From the NCBI GenBank assembly GCA_902462295.1, contig CABQAZ010000003.1, positions 1 through 64,000 of the forward strand: DNA of 64,000 nt. The letters are read 5' to 3'. Of the stretch, positions 26,033-34,570 are shown piece after piece (the stretch's first letter is position 1; the number at the start of each line of letters is the position of its first letter). Under the pieces are notes generated by a model that did no database searches, was not told where the DNA came from, and saw only the letters and a program-made list of their open reading frames with translations. The DNA is from an uncultured Clostridium sp. Its GTDB lineage: Bacteria > Bacillota > Clostridia > TANB77 > CAG-508. The position numbers and the translations under genes are program-made.

Positions 26033-26836
26033 ATGGAAAAAACAAAAAGGTATTATTGGATAAAATTAAAAACAGATTTCTTTAATTTAGCAGAAATTGA
26101 TTTTTTATTATCACAACAGGATGGCTGTAAATATATAGTTTTATATCAAATGCTATGCCTGCAAACTGCAAATAATAATGGAGAACTTGCTTCAAGACTT
26201 GGAGAAATGATAGTGCCTTATGACTCAGATAAAATAGTAAGAGATACAAAATATTTTAGTAGAGATACTGTAATTGTAGCAATGGAATTATTTAAAAAGC
26301 TAAATCTAATTTATACTGAAGAAGAAAACTGCTTTAGAATAGCAGGATTTGAAAACATGGTAGGTAGTGAAACTGGTTGGGCAAAGCAAAAAAGAGAACA
26401 AAGAGAAAAACAAAAATTATTAAGTGGACAATGTCCACCAAATAGTCCACTAGAGATAGATATAGAGAAAGAGTCAGATACAGAGATAGATAAAGATATA
26501 GATAATAATGAATTGAAAGAAAGATTAAATATAATTAATTTAAAAATAAAAAAAGAAAAATTAGTACAAGAGGAAACATCAGACTATAATGCAATATTTA
26601 ATCAAAAGAAAATATACATTCAAAATACAGAGTATTTACCAGAAAATATATTAAATCAAATAAAACTATATCAAATTGCAGTAAAAAGGCTATGTGATAG
26701 TAATCAACTAGAATTGCTAGATAAAGTGAATTTACCAATACTAGAGAAAGTATTTGGTAAGATTTTAAAATGCGAAAAAATTGAGAATATAAAAGAATAT
26801 TATATTTCAAGTTTAGTAAATGAAATATCAAAATAA
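26033..26836 (+). CDS. Phage-type replisome organiser (element 1)
   Basis: The 267-residue protein starts M-E-K-T-K-R-Y-Y-W-I-K-L-K-T-D-F-F, the phage replisome organiser N-terminal domain. G-W-A-K-Q-K-R-E-Q-R-E-K follows near residue 115, then a variable acidic linker and a C-terminal domain. It probably opens an origin and recruits host replication proteins for the excised element. Confidence 0.8.
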   Translation: MEKTKRYYWIKLKTDFFNLAEIDFLLSQQDGCKYIVLYQMLCLQTANNNGELASRLGEMIVPYDSDKIVRDTKYFSRDTVIVAMELFKKLNLIYTEEENCFRIAGFENMVGSETGWAKQKREQREKQKLLSGQCPPNSPLEIDIEKESDTEIDKDIDNNELKERLNIINLKIKKEKLVQEETSDYNAIFNQKKIYIQNTEYLPENILNQIKLYQIAVKRLCDSNQLELLDKVNLPILEKVFGKILKCEKIENIKEYYISSLVNEISK

Positions 26837-26853
26837 GAAAATGGAGGACAAAA

Positions 26854-28035
26854 ATTAGGAAGAAAAAAAGAAGAAGAGGAAATGGAGAAGGCACAATATT
26901 TGAAGACAAGAAAAATAAAAGATGGATAGGTCAATATATATCAGGAATAGCTGAAGATGGAAAAGCTATTAGAAAATCGGTATATGGCAAAACTCAAAAA
27001 GAAGTTATAAATAAATTAAATGAAGTAAAATATCAAATGAATAATGATATTTATGTAGAGAAAAATGGAATTAAGCTAGTAAAAATTATGGAAGATATTA
27101 GAGAAGAAAAACTTGCATCCAACACGATTTCTGGTGGACAATATGCAAGGCTTAAATGGACTATAAACAAAATAAAAAATAGCAAACTTGGAGAAATGAA
27201 AATTCAAGATGTAACAAAAAATGATATTCAAGAATTTTTAAATTCCATAAAAGATTTAAGCGATTCATATATTAAAAAATTGTATGAACAATTTGTACAA
27301 GCATATCGTAGAGCAGAGATTAAGAAATATATTACATATAACCCAATGTATGAAGTTATTAAGCCTAAAAGTGATAAACAAACAAAAGTTGTAGAGGCTT
27401 TAGATATTAATGTGCAAAAAGCTTTTACAGAATATTTAAATAAGGTTTCAATAGAAAATGAGCCATATAAAAATATATTTTTAATTCAGATGTATATGGG
27501 ATTAAGAATTGGAGAGGTATTAGCACTAAGTACCGAAAACATTGATTTAGAAAATAAACTTCTATATGTAAAAAGAACACTTACAAATGACAAAGAATTT
27601 GCCATTATTTTAGGAAATAAGACAAAAACTTATGCAGGTAATAGGACTTTACCTATCCCAGATTTTTTAATGCCAATTTTTGAAGAACAGATAAAATATT
27701 CAAATGAGAATTTACACAATTTAATATTTACAACAAATGATAATTACATAAGAACATCAGCAATTAATAAAGAACTAAAAAGAATATTTGAAGAAGAATT
27801 AAAAACAAGTTCTAAAAATATAAGTACACATTGTTTAAGGCATACTTATGGAACGAGATGTATTGAAGCTGGAATGACAGCAGTAGTTTTACAAAGATTA
27901 ATGGGGCATAAAGATGTAACAGTTACTTTAAATACATATACATCAGTATTCAATAAATTCAAAGAAGATGAACTTAAAAAAGTAAATAATTATTTAACAA
28001 ATAACCAATTAAATTTTATAAATAGTGTTAAATAA
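26854..28035 (+). CDS. Tyrosine integrase of element 1, unusual start
   Basis: The catalytic domain has G-L-R-I-G-E-V-L, H-C-L-R-H-T-Y-G-T-R and L-M-G-H-K-D-V-T-V-T-L-N-T-Y, with the Arg-His-x-x-Arg-His-Tyr set. The N-terminal AP2-like arm-binding domain (G-N-G-E-G-T-I-F-E-D-K-K-N-K-R-W-I-G) is only reached if reading starts before 26,900. In that frame the first start placed well after GGAGG (26,843) is ATT at 26,854, giving 393 residues. The alternatives are an ATG at 26,841 with a one-base slip in the A-run, or a shorter product from ATG 27,037. Unlike elements 2 and 3, it lies mid-element. Confidence 0.75.
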   Translation: MRKKKRRRGNGEGTIFEDKKNKRWIGQYISGIAEDGKAIRKSVYGKTQKEVINKLNEVKYQMNNDIYVEKNGIKLVKIMEDIREEKLASNTISGGQYARLKWTINKIKNSKLGEMKIQDVTKNDIQEFLNSIKDLSDSYIKKLYEQFVQAYRRAEIKKYITYNPMYEVIKPKSDKQTKVVEALDINVQKAFTEYLNKVSIENEPYKNIFLIQMYMGLRIGEVLALSTENIDLENKLLYVKRTLTNDKEFAIILGNKTKTYAGNRTLPIPDFLMPIFEEQIKYSNENLHNLIFTTNDNYIRTSAINKELKRIFEEELKTSSKNISTHCLRHTYGTRCIEAGMTAVVLQRLMGHKDVTVTLNTYTSVFNKFKEDELKKVNNYLTNNQLNFINSVK

Positions 28036-28054
28036 TTTTACTATTTATAGTATT

Positions 28055-28100
28055 GCAAGCTTCCTATTTGTAGGTACAAGTACCATCAAATAGAGCCTGC
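28055..28100. other. Candidate oriT of element 1
   Basis: GCAAGCTTCCTATTTG (28055-28070) pairs imperfectly with CAAATAGAGCCTGC (28087-28100), followed by a GGGAGAACCC palindrome. Lying directly upstream of mobC and the relaxase gene, it is where oriT is normally found. The nick site is not identified. Confidence 0.5.
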
Positions 28101-28158
28101 AAAATTGGGAGAACCCAAACCCCTTTAATTTGTTTTAGGTATTTCAAGGAGGAGTGAT

Positions 28159-28467
28159 ATGTCAAAAGATAAGAAAATAAATATACGATTAACAGTGCAA
28201 GAAAAGAATTTAATTGAGAAAAAAGCAAATAAATGTAATATGACAATAACAAAATTTATTCTAAGTTCATGCTTAAAAGATAAAATAGTTATAATAAATG
28301 GATTAGATAAAGTTGATAGTGAACTTAGAAGAATTGGAAATAATATTAATCAACTTACAAAGCTGGCAAATGAAAGAGTAATTACAGCAGTAGATTTAAA
28401 AGAGGTACGAATGGAAGTGATTAATATATGGCAGTTATTGAAGCAATTAGCTCAAAAGCAAACATAA
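28159..28467 (+). CDS. MobC-type mobilisation protein
   Basis: The 102-residue protein has a ribbon-helix-helix-like N-terminus (I-N-I-R-L-T-V-Q-E-K-N-L-I-E-K-K-A). It also has the MobC signature L-R-R-I-G-N-N-I-N-Q-L-T-K-L-A-N. It helps the relaxase open oriT. Its end overlaps the relaxase start by 40 bases. Confidence 0.85.
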   Translation: MSKDKKINIRLTVQEKNLIEKKANKCNMTITKFILSSCLKDKIVIINGLDKVDSELRRIGNNINQLTKLANERVITAVDLKEVRMEVINIWQLLKQLAQKQT

Positions 28468-29666
28468 AAAGAATTATAACTTATGTTATACAAGATAAGA
28501 AAACAACTACAGATTTAATTACAGGTAAAGACTGCATGGCAGAGAGTTGTTTGGAAGAAATGTTATATACAAAAGATTTATACAATAAAACTGGTGGTAG
28601 GCAATATATACATATTATACAGTCATTTGATTCAAAAGATAATTTGACACCAACCCAAGTACATAATGCAGGTTTAAAACTAGCAAATACATTTAACGGA
28701 TTCCAAGTATTAGTTGCAACACATATAGATAAAGAGCATTTGCATAATCATTTGGTTGTAAATTCTGTATCATTTGAAAATGGATATAAAATTCAAATGA
28801 GTAAAAAGGACTTGCAATATTTAAAAGATTATTCAGATAAAATTTGTTTAGAAATGGGAGCTTCGGTTATCCCTAAAAAAGATAAAACAAATTATATAAA
28901 AAGAAATGAATATAGAGTTGCAGAACGAGGAGAAAACTGGAAATTCAAACTTATAAATGCAATAGATTTATCAATAGCAGAAAGTACATGTAAAGATGAT
29001 TTTATAAAAACTATGAACAAGTTAGGTTATCAAGTTAATTGGACAGATACAAGAAAATATATTACATATACTACACCAGAAGGTTATAAATGTAGAGATA
29101 ATAAATTATTTGAAGAAAAATATTTGAAAGGAAACATGGAAGATGAATTTAGAAAAATTGAAAGAGAACAACAAAATAGTACAGGAAAATCAAATAGTTC
29201 CAACAGTAGTACAAATGCACTATTATCTAATAGAGCCAACGGTGCTACAGAATATATACGATTGGAACAAACAAATGAAGGAAGAAAATGTGAATATAAG
29301 AGCACTAATTCGAAAAATTTCTTCGGATATAGAGATGGACAACACGAAGTTGAAAGAAAGACTACCAAAAATAATATCAGAAAGTATGGAGAAAGAATTT
29401 CAAATTATGAAGCAAAAATTACAAGATTCAGAGGAAGAGCAAACTTTGAAATTCAAAAAAATAAAATGGAAAACAAGGTTGATAGCATTCTCTCTGGGAT
29501 TATTGCTATCAGCAATATGGTTTCTAACTCACAAATAAATAATAGACCTAGAAGGCGAATTAGAAGATATAGAACTTTATCTAAACAGGCTATGAAAGAA
29601 TATGCAATGAAACAGGCTAATTCTAGTGGGTTTGATTGGTTTGATGAAGAGGAAGATGAGATGTGA
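28428..29666 (+). CDS. Relaxase/mobilisation nuclease (MOBP-like, element 1)
   Basis: The 412-residue protein has the three-His motif in H-I-D-K-E-H-L-H-N-H (residues 99-108). The N-terminus I-T-Y-V-I-Q-D-K-K-T fits MobA/VirD2-type relaxases. It nicks oriT, stays bound to the 5' end and pilots the strand. The C-terminal 130 residues are basic and of low complexity and overlap another plausible gene in a different frame (29,143-29,538). No coupling protein or mating-pore genes are present, so transfer must be helped by another element. Confidence 0.85.
   Translation: MAVIEAISSKANIKRIITYVIQDKKTTTDLITGKDCMAESCLEEMLYTKDLYNKTGGRQYIHIIQSFDSKDNLTPTQVHNAGLKLANTFNGFQVLVATHIDKEHLHNHLVVNSVSFENGYKIQMSKKDLQYLKDYSDKICLEMGASVIPKKDKTNYIKRNEYRVAERGENWKFKLINAIDLSIAESTCKDDFIKTMNKLGYQVNWTDTRKYITYTTPEGYKCRDNKLFEEKYLKGNMEDEFRKIEREQQNSTGKSNSSNSSTNALLSNRANGATEYIRLEQTNEGRKCEYKSTNSKNFFGYRDGQHEVERKTTKNNIRKYGERISNYEAKITRFRGRANFEIQKNKMENKVDSILSGIIAISNMVSNSQINNRPRRRIRRYRTLSKQAMKEYAMKQANSSGFDWFDEEEDEM
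29143..29538 (+). CDS. Nested membrane-anchored coiled-coil protein inside the relaxase gene
   Basis: A 131-codon frame in another phase inside the relaxase gene encodes a coiled coil (about 45-110) ending in a convincing membrane helix L-I-A-F-S-L-G-L-L-L-S-A-I-W-F-L. AAAGGAAACATGGAAG precedes its ATG. ColE1-type mob loci have small proteins (MbeB/MbeD) encoded within mbeA in the same way, one of which is membrane-associated. This parallel plus the clean domain structure makes it a likely real overlapping gene. Confidence 0.55.
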   Translation: MNLEKLKENNKIVQENQIVPTVVQMHYYLIEPTVLQNIYDWNKQMKEENVNIRALIRKISSDIEMDNTKLKERLPKIISESMEKEFQIMKQKLQDSEEEQTLKFKKIKWKTRLIAFSLGLLLSAIWFLTHK

Positions 29667-29911
29667 TTTAAACTTGATGGATAAATAATGATTAAAATGA
29701 TGAAGTAGATTACTTGAAAAAGTAGTCTATTTTTGTTGGGAAAATGTCAAAAATAATAAAAAAGTTGCTATGATGTAACTTTGTTCAGTTAATGCTCTTT
29801 TTTCGGCTGTAATGTTCATAAAAGCGTTGCCTGAAGAGGTTAGTTATGATATAATTTTGATAAATGTAACAGATGAAGAAAAAGTTATGAAAGGGTAGGT
29901 TGATAACTATT

Positions 29912-31663
29912 ATGAATGAGCAAGAAGTAAAATATCTTGAAGATCTTACTAAAAATAGAGAAAAACTTATAAATGAATTAGGTGAAAAAGAGTATGCCAG
30001 AAGACTTGGAGAACATGTTGCAAAGTTAATGAATAATGGATATGTGTGTGCAAATTTTGCACATAATGAAGCATATGGAACTTTTGAAGTAAATGATACT
30101 TTGTATCTAGATATAAAAAATATAATTAATAATAGTGATTTGAAAAGTGATGAAATTAATATGCAATGTGCAGAATTGAAAAAGAATAATCCAATTCTAA
30201 TTCGATATTTCGATATAGATGAACAATTATATTATCTAAAAGGTTCAGTGGATAATGCAGAAACAAAAAAGATTGTTGATGAGAAAAGAAGAAAACTTGA
30301 AGAGAAAATAAAAAATATACTTGAAGAAGACAAAATGGGAAATACTGTAATTGGAAAGTATTTAGAGTTAAGAAGTAAACAAAGTGAAATACAATCTGGT
30401 GCATATAATCAAATGAGTAGATATATAAGACAATTTTTTTACATTGGCTCTTTAATTTCAGATTTGCAAAGTCAAATGAATAAAGAAGGGAAAAGTAAGA
30501 TTGAACAAGAAAGTGTTATTGAAGCTTATATAGAAGGGTTTAAATCTAGTTTGAATTTTGAAGAACTTGCTGAAGTTATAGGCGGTAATCCAATAGGAGC
30601 ACAAAATGAATTTAAAAGGATTTTTCAATCAAAACAAGACATCGCTCAAGAAATTGCGAGTGAAGAACAAGGAAACAAATCTAGTTTAAATGGTTTAATA
30701 TATCAAGCAAATGAAAGATACAATGACTTTTACAAGATGTTATCAGAATCTATGATTAAAAAATATGGGATTAAAGAAAAAACAGAAGAAAGAGAAGAAA
30801 ACGATGAAGAAATTGGAGGAATAATCCAAGGAATAAAGAAAATTAAGTTGTCAGAAATTCCTGAAAGTCATGATTTCTTTCATTTTACTAGAGAAACAGC
30901 AATCCCTAAAATTGCAAAGCAGGGACTAAGAGGAGATTTAGAAAATCGAGAAAATGCTGTAGGTAAAGATTATGAGAATCCATCAATTTATTTTTCAAAA
31001 GGAGAAACAGGATTACTAAAAACGGTAGATGTATGGTTAAGATGGGAATATGGAAGAATAGCAAGAGAAAAAAAATCACCAGATGGAAGTATGATAACTG
31101 TTCCAAGTGTACTTGAAGCTACTTTTAAAAGAGTACTTGAAGATTTTAAAGAACGAAGATATTTTCAATTAGATTTGATTGAAGGAGAAGATAAGGAAAA
31201 TACTGATTTTTCTTATGATAGTGAAGATTTTAAAAAGAAAGGTGCTATAGATAATGGTGGACCTACACGAAGAACAAGATGGATGTTAGGTTCGTACACT
31301 AACTGGGAAACGCCCAAATTAGAAGATTGGAATATGATGACGCATGTCGGTGGAAGAAGAATAGGAATTGATAGAATGAAGATGATAGTGACGGAACAAG
31401 GTAAATCTGATGCACTATCTGTTATCGAAGAAATTTATGAAAGAAGTACAAATAAAGAAAATATTGATTTAAGATATCTAGACAGTTTTATTAAATATGT
31501 TAGAATTTTAACAAAACAACAAGAAGAAAATTTAACCCAAAAGATTGGAAAGAATACAGTTAGTGAACTTTCAAAAGTTGAAAAAATGGATAGGTTAACA
31601 GGATTTTTTCAAAGGGAAGCACGAGAATTTAATAGCATAAATGATGAAATTGAACAAAAATAA
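29912..31663 (+). CDS. Unknown large protein, module copy B (possible ART-like domain)
   Basis: This 583-residue protein is not recognised. Residues 1-290 are helical and charged. The C-terminal part contains H-D-F-F-H-F-T-R-E-T-A-I-P-K-I-A, K-Q-G-L-R-G-D and S-I-Y-F-S-K-G, a pattern like the H-x-T...I-x3-G and tyrosine-containing strands of ADP-ribosyltransferase-fold proteins. A matching H-F-H-G-T motif is in copy A at 17,671. The start may be TTG 29,900 or ATG 29,912; AAGGGTAGG lies before both. The 150-residue partner follows 14 bases later. It is cargo of element 1, between the relaxase and the right end. Confidence 0.6.
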   Translation: MNEQEVKYLEDLTKNREKLINELGEKEYARRLGEHVAKLMNNGYVCANFAHNEAYGTFEVNDTLYLDIKNIINNSDLKSDEINMQCAELKKNNPILIRYFDIDEQLYYLKGSVDNAETKKIVDEKRRKLEEKIKNILEEDKMGNTVIGKYLELRSKQSEIQSGAYNQMSRYIRQFFYIGSLISDLQSQMNKEGKSKIEQESVIEAYIEGFKSSLNFEELAEVIGGNPIGAQNEFKRIFQSKQDIAQEIASEEQGNKSSLNGLIYQANERYNDFYKMLSESMIKKYGIKEKTEEREENDEEIGGIIQGIKKIKLSEIPESHDFFHFTRETAIPKIAKQGLRGDLENRENAVGKDYENPSIYFSKGETGLLKTVDVWLRWEYGRIAREKKSPDGSMITVPSVLEATFKRVLEDFKERRYFQLDLIEGEDKENTDFSYDSEDFKKKGAIDNGGPTRRTRWMLGSYTNWETPKLEDWNMMTHVGGRRIGIDRMKMIVTEQGKSDALSVIEEIYERSTNKENIDLRYLDSFIKYVRILTKQQEENLTQKIGKNTVSELSKVEKMDRLTGFFQREAREFNSINDEIEQK

Positions 31664-31677
31664 TGGTGGTGAAAAAA

Positions 31678-32127
31678 ATGGAAAATGAAGAGTATGCAGT
31701 TGCGTGTACTGAAGTTTTAGAGATACTGAATTATATTTCAAAAGAGGATTACAATAAAGTTCCAAGAGATGTGATTCAGGTGCTAGAAAAGAATAAAAAG
31801 GATGATATTGTTTTTTTGTATAATCCATGGAAAGATATTAATGAACAAAAAATGTCTGAAACAGGAAGGGTAATGTTGGCATCATTTTTTCGAGATTATT
31901 GGGCAACAGATGAACAAAGAAATAAAATAAAAGCATTTCAAAATAATAAAAGATATCAGATAGAAGAAGAAAATAGACAAAAATATAATACCGACATATT
32001 TAAAAATAGAAATACTACTATTAATGAAAGCCAAATTGACCAAACACGAAATATGCAATTGGTTAAATATAAAGAAAATATTTTTAAGAAAATATTAGGA
32101 TTTTTCAAGAAAATGTTTAGAAAATAA
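31678..32127 (+). CDS. Conserved 150-residue partner protein, copy B
   Basis: The 149-residue protein has N-terminal E-E-Y-A-V-A-C-T-E-V-L-E-I-L, central F-F-R-D-Y-W-A-T-D-E-Q-R, then R-Q-K-Y-N-T-D-I-F-K. It ends with the amphipathic tail V-K-Y-K-E-N-I-F-K-K-I-L-G-F-F-K-K. The order of motifs matches copies A and C. An ATG at 31,663 overlaps the upstream stop, but GGTGGTG before 31,678 favours the latter. Function unknown. Confidence 0.7.
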   Translation: MENEEYAVACTEVLEILNYISKEDYNKVPRDVIQVLEKNKKDDIVFLYNPWKDINEQKMSETGRVMLASFFRDYWATDEQRNKIKAFQNNKRYQIEEENRQKYNTDIFKNRNTTINESQIDQTRNMQLVKYKENIFKKILGFFKKMFRK

Positions 32128-32257
32128 ATTTGAATGCAATTTTTACATTCAAAAAATAAAAACTGAATGCAATAATGAAGGCAGTAACACAAATATAGAG
32201 AAATTTTGAGAAAGTCTGAAAAATAAAAAAAGGCTTAAAATAGCCTAATAAAAGTTT

Positions 32258-32283
32258 AAGGAGCTTGTAAAAAGCTCCTTTTT
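32258..32283. terminator. Terminator at the right end of element 1
   Basis: AAGGAGCTT (32258-32266) pairs with AAGCTCCTT (32272-32280), followed by TTT that merges with the attachment repeat. Confidence 0.75.
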
Positions 32284-32296
32284 ATGGTCGAGGCGA
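32283..32296. repeat. Attachment site copy 2 (element 1/element 2 junction)
   Basis: TATGGTCGAGGCGA is identical to the first 14 bases at 52,284 and 41,258. The integrase gene of element 2 ends about 145 bases to its right. Apart from this and a terminator, 32128-32439 holds no gene. Confidence 0.8.
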
Positions 32297-32439
32297 GGTG
32301 CTCTTGACACTTGCTATTTTTCTTTATTTATCAAGCATTTTAAAGTCTTGTATTTTTACTTTGAAACATTTCCTTGAAACTTTAGTAAAATCAATTCTCA
32401 TCAATTCTAATAAAGGTTCAAGGCTTTTCTTTTGTGTTT

Positions 32440-33834
32440 TTAAGCATATTCATAATTGTAAGCTGAATCTACATTAAATATTTCTTTATCTATTAAATAA
32501 TCTTCAACATTCTTATTTTCTGCCTTTTCAAATTCAACATCTACGTCAACATAGTATTTCATTGTGACAGTAATATCAGTATGCCCCAATATCTTCTTAA
32601 GAACTGCTGGAGCAATTTTAGCTTCTGCACATCTAGTTGCAAATGTTCCTCTTAACATATGCGTGTGAATATCAGTCTTTTTTACTACTTTTCCTTTAGT
32701 ATTTTCTTCTTCGTAAATTCCAATATCCAAATCTAATGCAATTCTTTTTAGACTGCTATTTATAGAATTCTCTACATACATTGTTCTATCTTCTTTACAA
32801 AATAATAAGTGATTTTTATTATCAATTTTATGTTGTAATGCACCTTGAATGATTTGATAAATTATATTATTCATATTCAATGTTCTTTGACCTGTATTTG
32901 TTTTTGTAGTATTTCCTATAATTGCTTTGCCATTATTATCTTTTGTTTGAGTTCTTCTAATATAGATTTTTCTGTTTTCTAAATCTATATCTTTATCATA
33001 ATCTAAAACTAAAGCCTCTCCTATTCTCATTCCTGTACTCAATAATAGTAACAAGATATATTTGTGTCGACATTCCTTATAACTTGCATTATTCAAATAA
33101 TCAACCAATTTCTTTTGTTCATCAACTGTTAGTGAAACTCTATGATGACTTTTATATTCACTTTTTGGCTTTTCAACTCTATTATAGCCTTCCATAAAAT
33201 TATCTGTTATGATATTTTCATATTTTGCTTGTCCAAATGCCATACATAATAACTCATAGTTTTGTTTTATAGTGCTTTTAGAATAATTTTTCAAACTCTC
33301 TAAATATTTAACAACTTCATCTCTTGTAACTTTGGAAATAGGCTTATTGGTAAATTTCTCTTTAGCTAGTTTCTTTATTGTATCTGATTTTCTTTTGTGT
33401 GTTGCCTTAATTATCTTACCTAATTTATAATCTTCTTCAATTTTGCCTTTTACAAGATCAATTATTGTTTTATTACTTTTAGTAATTATTCTAAATTCTT
33501 GATTTTCTTCCATTTCAATTTGAAATGACAATGCCTTATTAAATGCTTCTTTTTCATTCTTACCTACAAATGTTTTAGTTGTTCTTTTTCCTGTAATTGT
33601 ATCCCTTCCTGTTGTTACTATTGCTTTCGGTGTTATAGAAAAATAGAAAGAATCACATTCTACATTGTTATCAATCACTTTTCCATTTTCAAATTTTGTT
33701 ATTTGTCTATATTTACATTTATCTTTCATTTTACAGTGATTACAAATCTCTTTGCTAGATAAACCTTTATCTTTTGAATTTCTGATTGTTTTTGTTAAAT
33801 AAGTTCCTACAGTAATTCCTTTTACTTTATTCAT
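32440..33834 (-). CDS. Tyrosine integrase of element 2, with N-terminal cysteine cluster
   Basis: The 464-residue protein has the catalytic domain with G-M-R-I-G-E-A-L, H-M-L-R-G-T-F-A-T-R and G-H-T-D-I-T-V-T-M-K-Y-Y. Near the N-terminus, where an arm-binding domain is expected, it has C-N-H-C-K-M-K-D-K-C and a further Cys, suggesting a zinc-binding insertion. It is very close to the element 3 integrase. Its C-terminal end faces the attachment site, typical for tRNA-targeting elements. Confidence 0.92.
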   Translation of the reverse strand: MNKVKGITVGTYLTKTIRNSKDKGLSSKEICNHCKMKDKCKYRQITKFENGKVIDNNVECDSFYFSITPKAIVTTGRDTITGKRTTKTFVGKNEKEAFNKALSFQIEMEENQEFRIITKSNKTIIDLVKGKIEEDYKLGKIIKATHKRKSDTIKKLAKEKFTNKPISKVTRDEVVKYLESLKNYSKSTIKQNYELLCMAFGQAKYENIITDNFMEGYNRVEKPKSEYKSHHRVSLTVDEQKKLVDYLNNASYKECRHKYILLLLLSTGMRIGEALVLDYDKDIDLENRKIYIRRTQTKDNNGKAIIGNTTKTNTGQRTLNMNNIIYQIIQGALQHKIDNKNHLLFCKEDRTMYVENSINSSLKRIALDLDIGIYEEENTKGKVVKKTDIHTHMLRGTFATRCAEAKIAPAVLKKILGHTDITVTMKYYVDVDVEFEKAENKNVEDYLIDKEIFNVDSAYNYEYA

Positions 33835-33863
33835 TTTTCGCTTTCCCTTCTTGTTAAATTTAA

Positions 33864-33929
33864 GGAAAACTCTTGATATATTTTGATTTTTTGTGTATAA
33901 TTATTTTAATACTATAGCAAGAGTTTTCT
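33864..33929. promoter_or_regulatory. Inverted repeat flanking a rightward promoter (element 2)
   Basis: GGAAAACTCTTG (33864-33875) and CAAGAGTTTTCT (33918-33929) flank TTGATA (33873-33878) and TATAAT (33896-33901), spaced 17. The element 3 counterpart is GGAAAACTATTG/CAATAGTTTTCT (42824-42835, 42885-42896), with a compensating C-G to A-T change, so the symmetry is kept. Confidence 0.6.
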
Positions 33930-33995
33930 TGTGATTCATATTAAAAATAGTAGTTTGAAGGTTTAAATGTCGCATATTTAAATCTTCTTTTTTTA
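33907..33995 (+). ncRNA. Candidate antisense RNA between int and xis (element 2)
   Basis: The promoter above would start a transcript near 33,907. It would end at a 12-base stem (33957-33968 with 33976-33987) followed by seven T residues. The roughly 90-base RNA has no open frame and runs opposite to the xis-int transcript. The terminator block GAAGGTTTAAATGTCGCATA is identical in element 3. Likely an antisense regulator of integrase expression. Confidence 0.5.
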
Positions 33996-34007
33996 TCTCT
34001 TGTAATC

Positions 34008-34202
34008 TTACTCATTTACTTCACTTAAAACTCTACGTGTACTTAAGTATTCGTTAAATGAACTTACAGCAACTTTAAATGATTTTCCAACTTTAATACA
34101 AGGAAAATCAGAACGATGAAATAAGTCTAAACATGTTTTATTTCCTATTCCTAATATTCTTCTTACATCTGCTGTAGTATAAAATTTAATTTCGTTTTCC
34201 AT
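34008..34202 (-). CDS. xis: Excisionase (element 2)
   Basis: The 64-residue protein has a winged HTH of the excisionase type: F-Y-T-T-A-D-V-R-R-I-L-G-I-G-N-K-T-C-L-D, then F-P-C-I-K-V-G-K-S-F-K-V. It bends attachment-site DNA and directs the integrase to excision. GAAAGGAGAAAA precedes its ATG. Confidence 0.88.
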   Translation of the reverse strand: MENEIKFYTTADVRRILGIGNKTCLDLFHRSDFPCIKVGKSFKVAVSSFNEYLSTRRVLSEVNE

Positions 34203-34294
34203 AAGTTTTTCTCCTTTCGTGTTTTTATTTTATGATGACATTTTCCTTGCCACTCATCATTTGGTAATTATTAGATGGTAATTTACATTACTTC

Positions 34295-34335
34295 ACTGGA
34301 ATTTCACCACTCCGACTCCGTCCGAGTTGCACCCT
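34295..34335 (-). promoter_or_regulatory. Conserved leader hairpin upstream of xis (element 2)
   Basis: In the 370-base gap between xis and the zinc-finger gene, ACTC (34309-34312) and GAGT (34324-34327) enclose an 11-base loop CGACTCCGTCC. Element 3 has AGTC/GACT around CGATTCTATCC in the same place. One stem pair changes from C-G to G-C, and TGGAATTnCACCA beside it is shared. This suggests a structured RNA or DNA site kept by selection. Confidence 0.45.
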
Positions 34336-34435
34336 ATACGATGAGTTAAGGCTATGCAAGTGTCTCATTATGTTGTATCTAATAACTGAAATATTCAATT
34401 TTCAATGTGCTATCAAAGAATTTAGGGAAATTCTA

Positions 34436-34464
34436 TTGACTTTTTAAAGTAATTATTGTAATCT
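34436..34464 (+). promoter_or_regulatory. Promoter of the zinc-finger gene (element 2)
   Basis: TTGACT (34436-34441) and TAATCT (34459-34464) have a 17-base spacer. A palindrome AAGTAATTACTT lies just downstream and a half copy, AAGTAATTA, lies in the spacer, so it may be an operator. Confidence 0.55.
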
Positions 34465-34570
34465 ATATATATCAACAAGTAATTACTTAACTTTATCAAA
34501 GTATAACGTAAGCTTTATAATTTGTCAAATGATTACAATGAAATTTTTAGAAATTTTTTAGGAGTGGAAA

